A stretch of DNA of 64,000 nt from positions 1,736,001 through 1,800,000 of the forward strand of contig NZ_JAMSHO010000001.1 in assembly GCF_040147005.1 (NCBI RefSeq), read 5' to 3'. The DNA is from Halomonas sp. H10-9-1 (lineage in GTDB: Bacteria; Pseudomonadota; Gammaproteobacteria; Pseudomonadales; Halomonadaceae). Positions 60,894-64,000 of the stretch are shown here, piece after piece; the stretch's first letter is position 1; every line of letters starts with the position of its first letter. The notes beneath the pieces are model-generated. The model searched no databases. It was not told where the DNA came from and saw nothing but the letters and a program-made list of their open reading frames with translations. Position numbers and translations under genes: made by a program.

Positions 60894-61834
60894 GTAAATA
60901 TACCGTTATCGGGCTTCGCGTCGAACGTGCCGGCCCTCTGGCCCTGTTGCAGGACGCTGGTCGGTTCGGAGTGCGCCGCCTTGGCGTGACCCAGGGCGGG
61001 CCGGCCGACCTGCACGGCTGGGCCTGGGCCAACCGCCTGGTCGACAATGCCTGGGGCACCCCGGCGCTGGAGATCACCTTCGGCGGTCTCAAGCTGGTTG
61101 CCGAGCGTGATCTGACGATCGCGGTGGCGGGGGGCGACCTGAGTGCCACCCTGGAGGGGAGGCCTCTTCCCCTGTGGCAGCCGGTAAGCCTGCGGGAAGG
61201 CCAGGCCCTGGCATTCGCTGCGCCGCGCAACGGCCTGAGGGCCTATCTGGCCGTGGCAGGGGGCTTCCAGGCCGAGCCGGTGCTGGGCAGCGTGAGCTGC
61301 GTGGTGCGTGAGGGGCTGGGCGGTTTCGATGGAAGTGGCGGCAAGCTCGCGGACGGTGACCGTCTGGCGGTGACCGCCGATGCTGGTCGACGCGTCCAGG
61401 AAAAGGGGTTACCCGCGGCGGAATGCCCGGACTATGCCTCGCCGGCAACGCTGGCGTTGCTGCCGGGTGCCCAGGTGGCGGATTTTACCGGTGACAGCCT
61501 GTTCGCCGCCTTCAACCGTCCCTGGCGGGTGGATGATCGTGCCGATCGCATGGGGGTGCGCCTGACTGGACCGAAGCTGGCGTGCCGGATCGGTTCGTTG
61601 ATCTCGGAAGGGATCGGACTGGGGGCGGTGCAGGTGCCCCCCGACGGGCAGCCCATCGCGCTGCTCAACGACCGTCAGACCATCGGCGGCTATCCGCGGC
61701 TGGGAGCGCTGACACCGCTGTCGGCATCGCGCCTGGCCCAGTGTCTGCCGGGCCAGGAGGTGCGCCTGGCCGCCACCACGCTGGAGCGCGCGCTTTCCGG
61801 GCAACGCCGCTTCCGCGACGCCGTGGCCGGCTGA
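60890..61834 (+). CDS. pxpC: 5-oxoprolinase subunit C
   Basis: The 314-residue protein is the KipA/AHS2 family: ALLQDAGRFGVRRLGVTQGGPADLHGWAWANRLVDN, GLRAYLAVAGGFQAEPVLGS and the end EGIGLGAVQVPPDGQPIALLNDRQTIGGYPRLGAL. It completes the enzyme. The gene order pxpA-B-C is canonical. Confidence 0.94.
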   Translation: MSKYTVIGLRVERAGPLALLQDAGRFGVRRLGVTQGGPADLHGWAWANRLVDNAWGTPALEITFGGLKLVAERDLTIAVAGGDLSATLEGRPLPLWQPVSLREGQALAFAAPRNGLRAYLAVAGGFQAEPVLGSVSCVVREGLGGFDGSGGKLADGDRLAVTADAGRRVQEKGLPAAECPDYASPATLALLPGAQVADFTGDSLFAAFNRPWRVDDRADRMGVRLTGPKLACRIGSLISEGIGLGAVQVPPDGQPIALLNDRQTIGGYPRLGALTPLSASRLAQCLPGQEVRLAATTLERALSGQRRFRDAVAG

Positions 61835-61840
61835 ACGCCC

Positions 61841-62053
61841 TCAGGCGCCCAGGCCGCTCTCGCGCAGCAGCTGGTCGATGCTGGTGGGCGCCCGGGAAGC
61901 CTGGCCTCCCTCCATCAGCAGCTCGGCCTCGAGTGCCGCGACGCCTCTTTCCAGGCAGCGTTCGATAAGTAGCGTCTTGCTCAGGCCGGTGGTCTGGACG
62001 AGGTGCTCGAGACGTTCATCCAGTTCACGCGGGAGTCGCAGTAGATGAGGCAT
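61841..62053 (-). CDS. Orphan ribbon-helix-helix (CopG-type) protein
   Basis: The 70-residue protein begins with the RHH fold (MPHLLRLPRELDERLEHLVQTTGLSKTLLIERCLERGVAALEAELLME) and ends SIDQLLRESGLGA. It resembles antitoxins, but no toxin gene is adjacent: pxpC lies on one side and the gdx riboswitch on the other. GGAG before ATG 62053 supports the start. It may be an orphan antitoxin or a small regulator. Confidence 0.75.
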   Translation of the reverse strand: MPHLLRLPRELDERLEHLVQTTGLSKTLLIERCLERGVAALEAELLMEGGQASRAPTSIDQLLRESGLGA

Positions 62054-62151
62054 GTCACGTTCTCCATTATTAGAGGCTTGCCGTGTTACCCGACATTGGC
62101 CATCCTTGCAGGCCTTCATGTCGCTACCATGACAGATTTTAAGGAGTGTGG

Positions 62152-62200
62152 CACCGGGACGACCCGGCTTGCCTTCCACGTTGCGGGGACGGCCTCGCCG
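62152..62200 (+). promoter_or_regulatory. Guanidine-II (mini-ykkC) riboswitch
   Basis: Two small hairpins share the diagnostic ACGR loop: CCGGG-ACGA-CCCGG (62154-62167) and CGGGG-ACGG-CCTCG (62184-62197, one G-T pair), separated by 16 nt. The second hairpin ends 7 bp before AGGAAG (62205-62210), the ribosome site of the exporter gene. Guanidine binding is expected to make the two ACGR loops dimerise and free the ribosome site. Confidence 0.85.
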
Positions 62201-62217
62201 GGATAGGAAGAACGACG

Positions 62218-62538
62218 ATGGGATTTGCCTGGACGATGCTGGTCGCGGCGGGGCTGCTGGAGGTGGCCTGGGCAGTGGGGCTCAAGGCCTCGCAGGGCTT
62301 CACCCGGTGGTGGCCGAGCCTGTTCACCGTGACCACCATGCTGGTGAGCTTCTATCTGCTGGCCCAGGCCATGAAGACACTGCCGCTGGGCACCGCCTAT
62401 GCGGTGTGGGTCGGCATCGGGGCAGTGGGTAGCGTGCTGCTCGGCATCCTGATCTACGGAGACAGTGCCTCTCCGCTGCGCCTGGCCAGCCTCGCACTGG
62501 TGCTGGTGGGGCTGGTGGGTCTCAAGCTGGCGGGGTAA
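62218..62538 (+). CDS. gdx: Guanidinium exporter Gdx (SugE, SMR family)
   Basis: The 106-residue protein has four TM helices and the Gdx/SugE signatures: AAGLLEVAWAVGLKASQGFTRWWPS with the essential Glu in the first helix, AMKTLPLGTAYAVWVGIGAVGSVLLGILIYGDSASPLRLASLALVLVGLVGLKL. Gdx proteins exchange guanidinium for protons. The guanidine-II riboswitch upstream confirms the substrate by context. Confidence 0.95.
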   Translation: MGFAWTMLVAAGLLEVAWAVGLKASQGFTRWWPSLFTVTTMLVSFYLLAQAMKTLPLGTAYAVWVGIGAVGSVLLGILIYGDSASPLRLASLALVLVGLVGLKLAG

Positions 62539-62553
62539 AGCCTGCACAGTTGA

Positions 62554-63258
62554 TCATGTCAGCCCCTGCTGGCGCATCGCCTCGCTGATGATCGGCACCG
62601 GCGTCATCAGGTGCTCGCGCATCATGGCGGTGGCGCGTTCGCTGTCGCGGGCCAGGATCACCTCGACCAGCGCGGCGTGCTCGCGGCGCTTGCGCTCCAG
62701 GGCCGCCTCGGAGAGCACTGTCTCGCGCAGCCAGAGGTGGCGATAGCGCTCCACCTGGTCGAACAGGCTCTGGCGGATCTGCAGCAGGTGTGATGACTGG
62801 CAGCCGCTGACGATGGCGCTGTGGAACGCCTGGTGGCGGGTGTCCCAGACGTCGAGCAGCTCCTCGGGGGTGTTGACCTCCATCACCTTGGCGAGAGTGT
62901 GGGCGCGAGCCAGGATCTCGGCCTCCCAACTGTCGTCGCCACGCTCGATGGCCAGCCCGAGCAGGAGCCCCTCGAGCTGGGCCCGGGCGTCGTAGAGATC
63001 GGCCAGCTCGGCCATCGACATCGGTGCCACCCGGAAGCCGCGCTGGCTGATGGCCACCACCAGGCGCTCCGCTACCAGCTGGGAGAGCGCCTCGCGCAGG
63101 GGGCCGACGCCCAGGTCGTAGCGCTCCTTGAGCCGGCTCATCAGCAGTTTCTCGCCGGGCTTGAAGACGCTGCGGATGATGTCCTTCTTCAGGTGGTGGT
63201 AGGCACTGATCCCGAGATTCTCGCGGGCCGCCGGGATATCGAGGGGCATGGTATCCAT
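62554..63258 (-). CDS. GntR-family regulator with FCD domain
   Basis: The 234-residue protein has an N-terminal GntR winged helix (AYHHLKKDIIRSVFKPGEKLLMSRLKERYDLGVGPLREALSQLVAERLVVAISQRGFRVAPMS) and a C-terminal all-helical FCD ligand domain with metal-binding His/Asp (WDTRHQAFHSAIVSGCQSSHLLQI). It resembles CsiR/GlaR-type regulators of dicarboxylate metabolism, but the ligand is not evident. Starts at 63258 or 63249 are both possible. Confidence 0.85.
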   Translation of the reverse strand: MDTMPLDIPAARENLGISAYHHLKKDIIRSVFKPGEKLLMSRLKERYDLGVGPLREALSQLVAERLVVAISQRGFRVAPMSMAELADLYDARAQLEGLLLGLAIERGDDSWEAEILARAHTLAKVMEVNTPEELLDVWDTRHQAFHSAIVSGCQSSHLLQIRQSLFDQVERYRHLWLRETVLSEAALERKRREHAALVEVILARDSERATAMMREHLMTPVPIISEAMRQQGLT

Positions 63259-63380
63259 GATGTCGTCATTTTGTCCGTGTGCCTGACATGATAGCCGAAT
63301 ATCGGTACTCCCGGTAATGCCTCTCACCGTTCCGCCCGTGACTCCCCGCTCCAGGCCAGGGGCTTGCGCCCGCGCCAGAA

Positions 63381-64000
63381 TCACTCTTCGCCGCCGTCCA
63401 CTTCCACCGGGCTGGGCTTGAGCGCCTGCCAGGCCGCATAAGTGCTGAGAAATACCCGGCCGGTCAGGTCATCCAGGAAGTCGCTGCGCTTCAGGCGGTC
63501 CATCACCGGGCCCTTGACCTCGGCCAGGTGCAGCGTGACTTGTGCCTCGTGCAGGCGCTCGTTGATGGCATCCAGGCTCTCCAGCGCCGAGGCGTCGATC
63601 AGGTTGACCGCCGAGCAGATCAGCACCACGTGTTCCAGGCCGGGTTGGCGGGCCACCATCTGCAGCACCGTGTCCTCAAGGTAACGGGCATTGGCGAAGT
63701 AGAGGCTCTCGTCGATGCGCAGGAAGGCGACATCGGTCAGCGTCTCGACCTCGTGACGCCGCATGCTGCGGAAGTGCTCGGTGCCGGGAATACGTCCCAC
63801 CACGGCGCTGTGGGGGCGGCTGGTGCGATACAGGAAGAGACCGATGGAGAGCACCACGCCGCTGATGATGCCGGCCTCGACCCCCTCCGCCAGCGTCAGC
63901 AGGATGGTCACCGCCATGGCCGAGAAGTCGCTGCGTGAGTAGCGCCAGGTCTGGCGAATCAGCGGGATATCGACCAGGGTGAGAATCGCCACGGTGATGG
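63381..64000 (-). CDS. SulP-family anion transporter, C-terminal part (runs off the window)
   Basis: About 206 residues of the C-terminus are in the window: the last TM segments (SDFSAMAVTILLTLAEGVEAGIISGVVLSIGLFLY) and a STAS domain (VETLTDVAFLRIDESLYFANARYLEDTVLQMVARQPGLEHVVLICSAVNLIDASALESLDAINERL), typical of SulP sulfate or bicarbonate transporters. The rest lies beyond base 64000, so the GTG at 63992 is an internal codon. Confidence 0.88.
   Translation of the reverse strand, partial: ITVAILTLVDIPLIRQTWRYSRSDFSAMAVTILLTLAEGVEAGIISGVVLSIGLFLYRTSRPHSAVVGRIPGTEHFRSMRRHEVETLTDVAFLRIDESLYFANARYLEDTVLQMVARQPGLEHVVLICSAVNLIDASALESLDAINERLHEAQVTLHLAEVKGPVMDRLKRSDFLDDLTGRVFLSTYAAWQALKPSPVEVDGGEE

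Overview
The window is a GC-rich gammaproteobacterial chromosome segment, most likely Halomonadaceae (Halomonas or a near relative). This rests on the tRNA(Pro-Arg-His-His)-tig-clpP-clpX-lon-hupB-ppiD order, a phasin gene, YehZYXW-type osmoprotectant uptake, TRAP transport and the general protein character. It is an inference from gene content, not a database match.

Region 1-11.5 kb is accessory. It holds six type II toxin-antitoxin (TA) modules: yoeB, an HI1419/HI1420-type pair, higBA, higB2A2, an RHH/RelE pair and a RelE/Phd pair. An ISL3-family insertion sequence (2186-3513) with an 8-bp target duplication sits inside higB, and the two exons of the broken toxin can be rejoined exactly. Two families of short GGGG...CCCC palindromes are scattered between these genes. 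In the middle lies an unrecognised four-gene operon (7308 down to 3823), translationally coupled at every junction: an exported trypsin-like protease, two exported proteins of unknown function and a two-TM membrane protein. A phasin gene and a beta-CASP RNase-like protein are also here.

Region 11.5-27.2 kb mixes housekeeping genes (a Tus-family protein, yacG, coaE, pyrC, luxS-mtnN, folD) with a Lon-like protease plus Usp protein, an AAA/PD-(D/E)XK protein, TerB, an FAD amino-acid oxidase-like enzyme and a hipBA module. Region 27.3-36.8 kb is the conserved tRNA and protein quality-control block: four tRNAs, trigger factor, ClpP, ClpX, Lon with a heat-shock promoter, HU-beta and PpiD. Region 36.8-44.8 kb has a Zur-box-preceded COG0523 GTPase, lpxH, ppiB, glnS and cysS (cysS carries an in-frame 15-bp minisatellite), then a reversed hipA-hipB pair.

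Region 44.8-64 kb is metabolic and transport: a DUF1853 protein, a four-gene osmoprotectant ABC transporter, a branched-chain 2-oxoacid dehydrogenase operon (E1-alpha, E1-beta, E2) whose last gene is a Hanks-type protein kinase overlapping the E2 stop codon, a TRAP transporter with a MarR-type regulator diverging from pxpABC (5-oxoprolinase), a guanidine-II riboswitch in front of gdx/sugE, a GntR regulator and a truncated SulP transporter. The best candidates for undescribed biology are the four-gene envelope operon (3823-7308) and the kinase coupled to the bkd operon.
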